Shown here piece after piece: positions 24,161 to 30,662 of a stretch of DNA of 34,373 nt. The notes below the pieces were generated by a model. That model did not search any database, had not been told where the DNA came from, and saw only the letters and a program-made list of their open reading frames with translations. The stretch is from a virus, in IMG/VR virus record IMGVR_UViG_3300049057_000245, positions 1-34,373 of that record; one strand, written 5' to 3'. Numbering within the stretch: position 1 is the first letter of the stretch; each line of letters starts with the position of its first letter. The translations under genes were made by a program, and so were the position numbers.

Positions 24161-24222
24161 GACCCCTCCCTCGGTCCCTCCCCAAATGACAAAGTACACG
24201 ATCGTCATTTGGAGAGGGAAGG
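24161..24222. repeat. Palindromic element A3 (intergenic)
   Basis: It starts GACCCCTCCCTCGGTCCC. The stem is CCAAATGAC (24182-24190) and GTCATTTGG (24204-24212), followed by AGAGGGAAGG. It begins 4 bases after the preceding stop. No T-run follows, so it is not a classic terminator. Confidence 0.8.
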
Positions 24223-24271
24223 TAATTAACCTCTATTTACTATGTGTTTGAAATTAACCGCTGTTTTGAAA

Positions 24272-24347
24272 CTCCCCCACTCTTGTGATTTTTTCTGCGT
24301 GCGCTGGGTGTTATGCAGAAAATGGATATCTCAGGTATGTGGGGGAG
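24272..24347. repeat. Long nested inverted repeat upstream of the gene at 24377
   Basis: Outer stem CTCCCCCAC (24272-24280) with GTGGGGGAG (24339-24347). Inner stem TTTTCTGC (24291-24298) with GCAGAAAA (24315-24322). It lies in the 5' region of the next gene and resembles the A family only in its GC-rich ends. It may be another mobile-like element or a leader hairpin. Confidence 0.7.
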
Positions 24348-24376
24348 GGGAGAAGATTTTATGAAAGGAAAAAATT

Positions 24377-24616
24377 ATGGAAACAAGAATTGATTTTGAT
24401 AGCAGAAATGTATTGAAACTTTATTTAAGAGCAGAGACCACGAAAGAGAATGTTGAATTACTAAATCTAGTGAAAAGATTGAAAGCACCTATTCAAAGTT
24501 TTGGAAGATTTGATGACAATGGTTTTCTTTGGATTTGGATCAATATGCCTGCGAATAAAAAGGTGGATAAATACGATGCGTTGGCTGTTAGTAATGGAGC
24601 GCCGTTTTTAGAATGA
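24377..24616 (+). CDS. Hypothetical small protein
   Basis: AAAGGAA precedes the ATG at 24377. The 79-residue product is charged and mixed alpha/beta: a helix (ETTKENVELLNLVKRLKAP) followed by strands (SFGRFDDNGFLWIWINMP). No cysteine pair or membrane helix is present. The next gene overlaps its stop (ATGA at 24613), so the two are co-translated. The function is unknown. Confidence 0.6.
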   Translation: METRIDFDSRNVLKLYLRAETTKENVELLNLVKRLKAPIQSFGRFDDNGFLWIWINMPANKKVDKYDALAVSNGAPFLE

Positions 24617-25062
24617 TTGAAGTTGTTGAAAATGTTTTAGGGCATGATGGGATTAAGTTTGTGAAGGTTCTGTCTTCTGTTGGAGAGAAGATCCACTTTC
24701 GCAGGTTTGTACCTGTCTATTTGCTGAAGCAATGTCCGCAGGTGGTTGAGGCGGCGCAGTCGGTAGATCAAGGCTTGGGGATTGTGACGACTGAAATCCG
24801 TTATCCGATATGTGGGCATGAAAAAATCGAAGTTGGTGATGGTGACATCCGTGATTTTGTGGTGGTGAATTTTCGGTATGGGACGCGGGTGAGTGATTGC
24901 ATCCGCTTGGGGGTCGAAGGTTTTTGGATTGGAACGAAGCGTGCACCTGAGCAGGCTTTTGTCGGTAAGATGCCGAAGAGTGCTGAGGATGGTGTGGAAG
25001 TACATGGGGTGCAGTTGTTTGAGGCAGAGTGGATGATGGAGAGCTGTGTGGCTGTTGGCTAA
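24613..25062 (+). CDS. Hypothetical protein
   Basis: The ATG overlaps the previous stop by 4 bases. The 149-residue product is strand-rich: KFVKVLSSVGEKIHFRRF, RYPICGHEKIEVGDGD and DFVVVNFRYGT, with a C-terminal acidic and aromatic end. Single cysteines are scattered, without a metal-binding pattern. No membrane segment is present. No family is recognised; the coupling to its neighbour suggests a joint role. Confidence 0.58.
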   Translation: MIEVVENVLGHDGIKFVKVLSSVGEKIHFRRFVPVYLLKQCPQVVEAAQSVDQGLGIVTTEIRYPICGHEKIEVGDGDIRDFVVVNFRYGTRVSDCIRLGVEGFWIGTKRAPEQAFVGKMPKSAEDGVEVHGVQLFEAEWMMESCVAVG

Positions 25063-25065
25063 TTA

Positions 25066-25470
25066 GTGAATGTTTGCATCGTTGACTCATGTCAACGATG
25101 TGGGCGATGGCAGCTTGAAGCCGCCTCGCCCGAAGGAGAACATATGAATGTTTTGAAGCAGTGGCGCTGTGAGAATAGTCATTTACTTGGTTTGGTTGTT
25201 AGGAATGGAAGCGGGGTGCCGCAGTTGATGGTGTATCGGCATGCGATTGATGCTCAGGCTGAGCAACCTGCTGAGGTAGATGTGATGATTGGTCCCGTGA
25301 CGGGTTTGTTGCCTGTGCGTTGTGATATCTGCATGGATGTTGCGGTGTGGGAGCCGAGCGTTGATGCGATGTTGCATCTATTCGATCGGTTGAAGGGTGA
25401 GCAGGCGCGACGTTTGCAGTTGAAATTAAGTGGCAGGCGCGTGAGAAGAAAAGTGAATCGGAATTTGTGA
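25066..25470 (+). CDS. Small protein with possible zinc-binding motifs
   Basis: Two starts compete. GTG at 25066 gives 134 residues and keeps CQRC (9-12) and a later C-E-N-S-H (34-38), a zinc-ribbon-like set. ATG at 25144 has a good AAGGAG 5 bases upstream but loses CQRC. The longer form is listed because the cysteine pattern is coherent; the shorter is equally possible. The C-terminal half has CDIC (about 87-90), pairing possibly with the first site, then a basic tail (KLSGRRVRRKV). It is probably a nucleic-acid-binding protein. The exact role is unknown. Confidence 0.6.
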   Translation: MNVCIVDSCQRCGRWQLEAASPEGEHMNVLKQWRCENSHLLGLVVRNGSGVPQLMVYRHAIDAQAEQPAEVDVMIGPVTGLLPVRCDICMDVAVWEPSVDAMLHLFDRLKGEQARRLQLKLSGRRVRRKVNRNL

Positions 25471-25483
25471 ATAGGAGTGTGTG

Positions 25484-25627
25484 ATGAAAAATTTATTTAT
25501 GGTTATAACTCTTGTATTGTTTTCGATCATGGGCGTCAATGATGTTCCACAATGGGTCATTGTAGTTTCAGCAGGTATCTATGTGTGTGGTTTTTTCACT
25601 GGAATTTTCAGTGGATTGAGAAGGTAA
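25484..25627 (+). CDS. 47-residue two-span membrane protein
   Basis: AGGAG lies 6 bases before the ATG at 25484. The product has two hydrophobic segments (about 4-17, LFMVITLVLFSIMG; and about 24-43, WVIVVSAGIYVCGFFTGIFS) and a basic end (GLRR). The stop abuts the next start. The good ribosome site and membrane pattern support a real gene. A role as a small membrane factor is likely; a holin-like role is only speculation. Confidence 0.62.
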   Translation: MKNLFMVITLVLFSIMGVNDVPQWVIVVSAGIYVCGFFTGIFSGLRR

Positions 25628-25630
25628 ATG

Positions 25631-26233
25631 ATGCCAGCCTATAACTTTCAAATGCAGTTTGTGCCGAAGATATTGAACGGGTCGAAGTCGCATACGATTC
25701 GGAGAATAAGAAAGCATCCAACGAAAGTTGATGATACTTTGAAATTGTTTTCAGGAATGAGAACAAAGAAGTGTTTTCAGTTCGCCGAGGTAGTTTGCAC
25801 TGATATCAAACCCATAAAAATCTATCTTGAACAAGATCGTCATATTTGGATTCCGTGGGTTACTTTTGACGAAGAAAGTAATTATGTTTTGGAACTTGCC
25901 CAAGCTGATGGGTTTGATTCTGCTGATGCGTTTTTCAAATTTTTTGAGTTATATAAACAGCCTGTGCTTGAAGATTTTGAAATTATTTACTGGGATCCAA
26001 AAGCAATGAAGAGATTGGTTTCTCTTTTAGACCCGAGAGTTGATACTAAGGTATTAGGTCGCAAGGCAAGTATGATTATCTTTGATGATCCGTTTGTGGA
26101 AGAAGCCAATAAAATATATGAACATTGGGAGCTACCGAATTTTCCAAAGGGAGGTAGCTTTCCTTTTAATCCGAAAGTAAATCTATTGGAATTTTTGAAG
26201 AAAAAGAGGGAGCCGTTGGTGTGGGAGAAGTGA
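25631..26233 (+). CDS. ASCH-like domain protein
   Basis: GAGAAGG lies 6 bases before the ATG at 25631; an ATG at 25628 also exists. Residues about 3-65 match the ASCH/PUA-like pattern: YNFQMQFVPKILNGSKSHTI, RRIRKHPTKVDDTLKLFSG, then a C-x-x-I-K-P-I strand. ASCH domains bind RNA or act on nucleotides and are common in phages. The remaining 135 residues are acidic and helical and are not assigned. The family call is by pattern; the substrate is unknown. Confidence 0.68.
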   Translation: MPAYNFQMQFVPKILNGSKSHTIRRIRKHPTKVDDTLKLFSGMRTKKCFQFAEVVCTDIKPIKIYLEQDRHIWIPWVTFDEESNYVLELAQADGFDSADAFFKFFELYKQPVLEDFEIIYWDPKAMKRLVSLLDPRVDTKVLGRKASMIIFDDPFVEEANKIYEHWELPNFPKGGSFPFNPKVNLLEFLKKKREPLVWEK

Positions 26234-26239
26234 AATATA

Positions 26240-26257
26240 TTAGAAAAAACTTTCTAA
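26240..26257. promoter_or_regulatory. Palindrome TTAGAAA-N4-TTTCTAA
   Basis: Perfect 7-base arms (26240-26246 and 26251-26257) with a 4-base spacer, upstream of the HicB-HicA promoter. It may be an operator for autoregulation of this pair, or a weak stop for the gene before it. Confidence 0.5.
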
Positions 26258-26297
26258 AAATGATAAATCTGTAATGTTTCAATTCCGTAATTCTATG

Positions 26298-26303
26298 TAT
26301 AAT
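26298..26303 (+). promoter_or_regulatory. Consensus -10 TATAAT (extended TG) for the HicBA-like pair
   Basis: TGTATAATATG contains a perfect TATAAT with a nearby TG. No good -35 is visible at 16-18 bases; the extended -10 may compensate. The start of HicB-like gene is 42 bases downstream. Confidence 0.6.
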
Positions 26304-26344
26304 ATGCTACGAAATACAAGGTATATCCAGTAGAAAGGGATAAA

Positions 26345-26707
26345 ATGGGAAGCACAAAAAAGAAACTCGCTTTACGATGTTTCGCTTATCCAGGTGTTAT
26401 AGAGGGACAAAAAGGTTTTTACGCTGTTTGTATTGATCTTAATCTTATTACGTGGCGACCAACCTTGAAAGAGGCTAAACGATCTTTGGACGATGCTGTT
26501 GTGGGTTATATGGATACTGTTGTTGATGTAATTAAGGATGAAGAATTTTCATCTGCCAACAAAGTGGTTAAACGTATTTTGCGCCGAGCACCTTTTTTCC
26601 CATATCAGTTACAATATTATTACTACAAATTGTTTGGATGGATGCATCTAAAAACCCCATCAACTTACAAAGAATCTGTATCAGTACCATTACCAAATCC
26701 TGTTTAG
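26345..26707 (+). CDS. hicB: HicB-like antitoxin
   Basis: AAAGGG is 6 bases before the ATG. Residues about 8-60 match the HicB partial RNase H-like fold: FAYPGVIEGQKGFYAVCIDL, then LITWRPTLKEAKRSLDDAV and GYMDTV. Such proteins neutralise HicA and often bind DNA to repress their own operon. The C-terminal half is basic and aromatic (RRAPFFPYQLQYYYYKLFGW) and does not show a clear HTH or ribbon-helix-helix. It is followed 15 bases later by the HicA-like gene, the antitoxin-first order known in this family. The pair may stabilise the prophage. Confidence 0.75.
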   Translation: MGSTKKKLALRCFAYPGVIEGQKGFYAVCIDLNLITWRPTLKEAKRSLDDAVVGYMDTVVDVIKDEEFSSANKVVKRILRRAPFFPYQLQYYYYKLFGWMHLKTPSTYKESVSVPLPNPV

Positions 26708-26722
26708 GACTTTTTCAACCCT

Positions 26723-27028
26723 ATGGGGCAACGAAAATACCCACCACTGACCCCCGCCGAAATTATTGCTATCGTGATTGCCCGTGGATTCATACTCCAT
26801 CACACAAAAGGCGACCACAAATATTACGTTCATACCGTTAAAGGCGAAAAACGTATTATGCAGGTAGATACAGGGAATCCGTTATACACTGATCATTGGT
26901 TGAAGTTAGTAATTACGCAAAGTGGAATGAGCCGTGAAGATTTCTATTGCTCAACCACCAGCACGGCCAAGAAAATCAATATGAAATGTGTCTCGGAAGA
27001 AGAATTAATAAACTGGGTACTGGCTTAA
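26723..27028 (+). CDS. hicA: HicA-like mRNA interferase toxin
   Basis: The 101-residue protein follows the HicB-like gene. Residues about 5-70 follow HicA: YPPLTPAEIIAIVIARGF, then HHTKGDHKYYVH with the candidate catalytic histidine H32, then a VITQSGMSREDFY helix. HicA cuts mRNA and stops growth when freed from HicB. Length is slightly above the usual 60-85, owing to a C-terminal extension (about 75-101). No good Shine-Dalgarno is present, so it may be translated by coupling. It is judged likely active by the preserved histidine. Confidence 0.75.
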   Translation: MGQRKYPPLTPAEIIAIVIARGFILHHTKGDHKYYVHTVKGEKRIMQVDTGNPLYTDHWLKLVITQSGMSREDFYCSTTSTAKKINMKCVSEEELINWVLA

Positions 27029-27036
27029 TTAAAACC

Positions 27037-27064
27037 TTGACAATTTTAGAACATTTGTTAAAAT
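27037..27064 (+). promoter_or_regulatory. Strong promoter TTGACA-N16-TAAAAT
   Basis: A perfect -35 TTGACA (27037-27042), a 16-base spacer, and -10 TAAAAT (27059-27064) with AT-rich surroundings. A start near 27071 would produce a short RNA ending at the terminator at 27126-27160. Confidence 0.7.
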
Positions 27065-27070
27065 TTTCGT

Positions 27071-27159
27071 ACAAGTAAATAGTTTTGGCTGTCCGCTCCC
27101 TGTGAGCGGTGGTGTCGGAGATTAGCGCCGTCGTGATTTTTGTCACGGCGGCGTTTTTT
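27071..27159 (+). ncRNA. Candidate ~90-nt small RNA or leader attenuator
   Basis: The unit lies between a strong promoter and an intrinsic terminator. It contains a hairpin CCGCTC-CCTGT-GAGCGG (27093-27109) and then the terminator hairpin. It has no start codon with a ribosome site. It may be an independent small RNA, or an attenuated leader of the late genes that start at 27241. Ends are estimates. Confidence 0.5.
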
Positions 27160-27160
27160 A
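27126..27160 (+). terminator. Intrinsic terminator
   Basis: CGCCGTCGTGA (27126-27136) pairs with TCACGGCGGCG (27143-27153) over 11 bp with one G-T pair; six T residues follow at once (27154-27159). This is the clearest rho-independent terminator in the window. Confidence 0.85.
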
Positions 27161-27181
27161 TTAATCCCAAATCGTTACAAG

Positions 27182-27205
27182 CTTTTATCTCTTCGGGGAT
27201 AAAGG
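27182..27205 (+). other. Hairpin with cUUCGg tetraloop in the 5' region of the holin-like gene
   Basis: TTTATCTC (27184-27191) pairs with GGGATAAA (27196-27203) around a TTCG loop closed by C-G, a very stable RNA tetraloop. It lies 36 bases before the start at 27241 and may protect the mRNA or set translation. Confidence 0.6.
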
Positions 27206-27240
27206 TTTGCGAGGAAGTGGGAAATTTATAGGAGAGTTCC

Positions 27241-27702
27241 ATGAAAAAGTTTTTCGCTTTAAGTTTGGTCGTGTTCGTGTTGTTTGCATTTGCAGCGCCT
27301 GTTTTCGCTCAAGGCAATGTACCTGTTGATGTGGCTGACCCTGTTCAGTTGTATTGGCTGGGTGTGATTGCTTCGGCGGTGGTTTATGTCGTCAAGTTAT
27401 TGGCAGATAAATATCCGCAGATCACAATCCGCCGCGAATGGTTGACTGCGCTTTTATATGTGCTTTCGCTTGGGCTTGCGATTACATGGGGCGGCGTAGA
27501 TATGCCAGCTTTCCCTGCTTGGGAAGACCCTGTGACTTTTGTTTCAGCTTTGTTTGGATTCATCAGCGCGTTATTGGTTGCGCTTGCTATCCCCACTTCT
27601 TTTGCAACTCTCATTTACAACATTTTATTGAAACGTGTATTTGATGGTTTGGCAGAAAAAGCAGGCTTGACTGATTCCGCTGGCGCAAAAGTCGGTAAAT
27701 AA
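27241..27702 (+). CDS. Holin-like membrane protein
   Basis: GGAGAG lies 4 bases before the ATG. Residues 1-23 look like a signal sequence (KKFFALSLVVFVLFAFAAPV, then AQG). Three more hydrophobic segments follow (about 37-53, 68-83 and 99-123) with short charged loops, and the end is basic. Size (153), several membrane spans and position in front of the terminase genes resemble phage holins, which make pores at lysis. No endolysin is adjacent, so the lysis role is only inferred. The gene is followed by a large nested palindromic element. Confidence 0.55.
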   Translation: MKKFFALSLVVFVLFAFAAPVFAQGNVPVDVADPVQLYWLGVIASAVVYVVKLLADKYPQITIRREWLTALLYVLSLGLAITWGGVDMPAFPAWEDPVTFVSALFGFISALLVALAIPTSFATLIYNILLKRVFDGLAEKAGLTDSAGAKVGK

Positions 27703-27709
27703 ATATTGA

Positions 27710-27791
27710 TAGGGGCGGAACCCCTTTGTCCTTCGGACATTTCCCCCAAGTTGAAAACCATCAACTTAGGGGAAAGGGAAATCCGCCCCTA
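27710..27791. repeat. Nested palindromic element (family C around B2)
   Basis: Outer stem TAGGGGCGGA (27710-27719) with TCCGCCCCTA (27782-27791). Inside lie TGTCC-TTC-GGACA (27727-27739) and TTCCCCCAAGTTGA (27741-27754) with TCAACTTAGGGGAA (27761-27774). The outer arm is of the type seen at 33319-33353, and the inner part is element B2. It ends 11 bases before the next chosen start. Confidence 0.8.
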
Positions 27792-27802
27792 CTGTGATTC
27801 TT

Positions 27803-28207
27803 ATGGTTCCAAAAACCAACGGCAACACGCAACAAGTTATTGACCTTACTCGACGAGTTCAAATGCTCGAAGAAGTCTTCTTGCCTATGGCAAAAACTGC
27901 TATGGAAATTATTGCAGGCAAAGATGGTAAGCCTGGCATGGCAGAAGATATGCGAAATGTAAGCAAAACTGTTGGCGAGTTGTTGAGGTCACATCAAGAA
28001 GAGTTGGCGAATACGAAGAATGTTCGTAAAGAAGGTTTTGCACGAATTGAACAACTAGAAGCATGGCAAAAAGAAGTGAAGGAAGATAAAGAAACAGAAA
28101 AAGAAAAAACTTTGTTAGGTATGAAAGTAAGTGCTGAAACCAGAATTGCAATTATCAATGGCATTTTTATTTTGTTAGGCGGTGTGGTTGGATGGTTGTT
28201 GAAATAG
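27803..28207 (+). CDS. Coiled-coil protein with C-terminal membrane anchor
   Basis: The ATG at 27803 (a GTG at 27794 in the same frame is possible) comes right after the palindromic element, and no Shine-Dalgarno is visible. Of 134 residues, about 12-105 are a charged helix (QMLEEVFLPMAKTAMEII, then KTVGELLRSHQEELANTK and AWQKEVKEDKETEKEK). The C-terminal membrane helix is at about 114-132 (IAIINGIFILLGGVVGWLL). The type resembles small phage membrane proteins sometimes called hemolysin-XhlA-like, which partner with holins. This function is inferred. The missing ribosome site suggests the element displaced it. Confidence 0.6.
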   Translation: MVPKTNGNTQQVIDLTRRVQMLEEVFLPMAKTAMEIIAGKDGKPGMAEDMRNVSKTVGELLRSHQEELANTKNVRKEGFARIEQLEAWQKEVKEDKETEKEKTLLGMKVSAETRIAIINGIFILLGGVVGWLLK

Positions 28208-28218
28208 GAAATGTGTAG

Positions 28219-28995
28219 ATGACAAATGGACGTTTGGAAAAACCAGTTTATCAATTGCCATTAGGTTTTGACTTAGTGGAGATTGACGAAGCCGCTCAAG
28301 AAGATGAGCGAGTTTCGAGTGAAGCCGCGCTTGCGGCTCTTTCTGCTTTACGCATCAAAGAACCGATTTATGAAACACGATACCAAAGAGATTCTGAAGC
28401 AGATGAGCTGGTTGAAAAAGTTGTAAGGGTTGGCGAGCGTGAAGTTGAACCCCGCTGGATGGAGTTATACAAACGTTTGATTGAAGGCGGTTGGAAATGG
28501 CGCGTGGCGGTTTATATCGCTTGGGCGGCGCAACCGAAAAAATATCGTTTCCCCAATACGCAAGAAGAATTGGCAACGCAATGTTTAGGTTTGAATTCAG
28601 ATCGCGCGATTGCAACATGGCGCAAAAAGAACCCCACGATTGATGAGACCATTTCGATGTTGCAAGGCTCGATTATTTTTGACGCATTACCTGATGCCTT
28701 CAATGCGATGGTTGAGGTGGCAACTGATTCAAATTACAAGGGGCATGCAGACCGCAAACTTTTGTTTGAGATGGCACAAGTTTATACGCCATCATCCAAA
28801 ATCACTGCTGAACTGGCGAAGAAACTTAAACGAAGCGGATCTGACAAGGAATACAGTGATGATGAATTGAGAGAGATTGCGGCTTTGGCAAATAATGAAT
28901 TGGAAAGCCGTGCAACCCCCTCTGTCCTTCGGACATCTCCCCCAAATTCGGAGAGCACGAATTTAGGGGAGAACGAGCAAGAGGATAACGAATAA
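28219..28995 (+). CDS. Terminase small subunit (phBC6A51-type HTH)
   Basis: AGGAA lies 8 bases before the ATG. Residues about 110-145 resemble the helix-turn-helix of phBC6A51-like small terminases (FPNTQEELATQCLGLNSDRA, then TWRKKNPTIDE). The protein would recognise the packaging site and load the large subunit, whose start overlaps its stop by one base. The C-terminal segment carries element B3 (28915-28973) read in frame as ATPSVLRTSPPNSESTNLGE, then an acidic end. Its usual end may therefore have been altered by the insertion. The neighbouring large terminase supports the role strongly. Confidence 0.8.
   Translation: MTNGRLEKPVYQLPLGFDLVEIDEAAQEDERVSSEAALAALSALRIKEPIYETRYQRDSEADELVEKVVRVGEREVEPRWMELYKRLIEGGWKWRVAVYIAWAAQPKKYRFPNTQEELATQCLGLNSDRAIATWRKKNPTIDETISMLQGSIIFDALPDAFNAMVEVATDSNYKGHADRKLLFEMAQVYTPSSKITAELAKKLKRSGSDKEYSDDELREIAALANNELESRATPSVLRTSPPNSESTNLGENEQEDNE
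28915..28973. repeat. Palindromic element B3, in frame in the small terminase gene
   Basis: TGTCC-TTC-GGACA (28923-28935), then TCTCCCC with CAAATTCG facing CGAATTTAGGGGAGA (up to 28972). Same plan as B1 and B2. It is translated as part of the small terminase C-terminus. Confidence 0.8.
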
Positions 28996-30569
28996 TGTCT
29001 CCTACCCCGAAACAAGCTCAGGCAGAGTTGGCGAAGCGTGAACTGGCACGTCGTCATCTGATTGATTTCAGTATGTATGTGGCGCCGTGGTACAAGCCCG
29101 CGAAGCATCATATTTATTTGGCTGAGAAATTGGAGCAAGTGAAAAAATATATTGAGACGCAAGGTGCTGAAGGCATCGGGCGTTTGTTGATTTGTGAACC
29201 TGCACAGTACGGGAAAACGGAACAGGCAAGCCGCCTGTTCCCATCATGGGTTTTGGGAGATCTACCTGACACGCGCATCATTTTGACTTCTTATGGTGCG
29301 GACCTTGCAACGGAGAACAGTCGTTATACCCGCAATTATGTTGGCAGTGAAGCCTATGCAAATATTTTTGGTGCACGTTCGGCGGTGGATGAACCTGTTG
29401 AGTTGAGCCCCGAAAGTAGATCGGTAGTCTCTTGGAATTTGAAAGGACATCGAGGATCTGTATTTGCGGCTGGTGTTGGCGGCGGTATTACGGGACGCCC
29501 AGCAAATTTAATTGTGATTGATGACCCATTCAAAAGCCGTGAAGATGCGGAAAGTGAAACGTATCGCAAAAAAGTAATGAGTTGGTATCGCTCGGTTATT
29601 TATCCACGCGTGGCAAATACGCCTGGTGCGGCGATCATTATTATGCACACACGATGGGACCAAGAAGATTTGGCGGGTCAGTTATTGACGCAGATGATCA
29701 GTGACCCTGAATCGGATCAATGGGAAGTTGTGTTCTTGCCCGCGATCGCTTTGGAGTTGGATAAGTATCCAAAGACGGTTGAAGAATATAAAGAGAATTT
29801 ATTGCGTGGGATTTATATCCCGATGGGTTCGGATGGTGATGCGCTTGGACGCAAGCCAGGTGAACCATTATGGCCAGAACGTTCGGATGCAAAGAAGTTG
29901 GCGGCTACACGTGCAAACATGATGGATTATGACTTTGAGGCGATTTTCCAACAGATGCCGAGAATGTCTGACGGTGAATTTTTTGATGATAAAGATTTCA
30001 TAATTATTGAACGCAATGAAGTGCCTGAAGGTTTGCAATGGTATCGGTTATCTGATTTAGCAATTGGTGAAAGTGAAACCAGCGATTGGAATTCAACCCT
30101 TGCTGTGGCTTTGGATTCGAAAAGCGGTGATTTGATTTTGAGGGATCGTATCAAAGTACATAAATTGGAAAAGTTTTTGCCTGATTTAAAAGTGGCAATG
30201 CTTTCGGATGCTGAAAAAGATACTGAATGGGGTATTGAGGATAATAACTTTCAAACTTTGGTAGTGAGAAATTTTTTGAAAGATCCTGATTTGGTGAAAG
30301 TTCGTATTCGGGCAGTTAGATCTGAAAAAGATAAAGTGTCACGCGCACGACCGTGGGCGTTGCGTGCGAAGCAAGGCCATGTGAAGTTGGTGCGTGGTCC
30401 GTGGAATTTAGATTTTATTCGTGAAGCAACTGCATTCCCGAAAGGCAGACACGATGATGATGTTGATAGTGTCAGCGGTGGTGTGGAGATGATCTCTGGT
30501 GATGGCGGTAATGAAAAAACGGCGAGCAGTGAGCCAGTTGTTGTGATGGCAGAGGAGATGTTTGCATAA
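28995..30569 (+). CDS. terL: Terminase large subunit
   Basis: The 524-residue protein has a P-loop-like motif LICEPAQYGKTE (65-76; a variant Walker A), a Walker B LIVIDDP (172-178) and a coupling motif MHTRWDQEDLAG (about 217-228). The C-terminal half is a nuclease fold with acidic residues in LSDLAIGESETSDW (about 353-366) and HDDDVDSVSGG near the end. It translocates DNA into the prohead with ATP and cuts concatemers. The start overlaps the small-terminase stop by one base. Portal is expected next but is not found. The motif set makes this identification firm. Confidence 0.95.
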   Translation: MSPTPKQAQAELAKRELARRHLIDFSMYVAPWYKPAKHHIYLAEKLEQVKKYIETQGAEGIGRLLICEPAQYGKTEQASRLFPSWVLGDLPDTRIILTSYGADLATENSRYTRNYVGSEAYANIFGARSAVDEPVELSPESRSVVSWNLKGHRGSVFAAGVGGGITGRPANLIVIDDPFKSREDAESETYRKKVMSWYRSVIYPRVANTPGAAIIIMHTRWDQEDLAGQLLTQMISDPESDQWEVVFLPAIALELDKYPKTVEEYKENLLRGIYIPMGSDGDALGRKPGEPLWPERSDAKKLAATRANMMDYDFEAIFQQMPRMSDGEFFDDKDFIIIERNEVPEGLQWYRLSDLAIGESETSDWNSTLAVALDSKSGDLILRDRIKVHKLEKFLPDLKVAMLSDAEKDTEWGIEDNNFQTLVVRNFLKDPDLVKVRIRAVRSEKDKVSRARPWALRAKQGHVKLVRGPWNLDFIREATAFPKGRHDDDVDSVSGGVEMISGDGGNEKTASSEPVVVMAEEMFA

Positions 30570-30574
30570 AGATG

Positions 30575-30638
30575 ACCCCTCCCCCAGCCCCTCCCCAAAT
30601 ATTCGCAAAGAGCAAGAGCGCGAATTTGGAGAGGGGAG
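30575..30638. repeat. Palindromic element A5 (intergenic)
   Basis: GACCCCTCCCCCAGCCCC starts the element. The stem is CCAAATATTCGC (30595-30606) with GCGAATTTGG, two bases shorter. It ends in AGAGGGGAGGAG. It fills most of the gap between the large terminase and the capsid gene. Confidence 0.8.
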
Positions 30639-30662
30639 GAGAGTTGAAATCAAGGAGTAATT

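Noticed and set aside
24161-24222. Element A3 as a rho-independent terminator
   Set aside because: Good hairpin but no T-run; the same unit recurs inside genes, so it is better explained as a dispersed element.
30575-30638. Element A5 as a terminator of the terminase transcript
   Set aside because: No T-run after the stem and same family as the translated copies.
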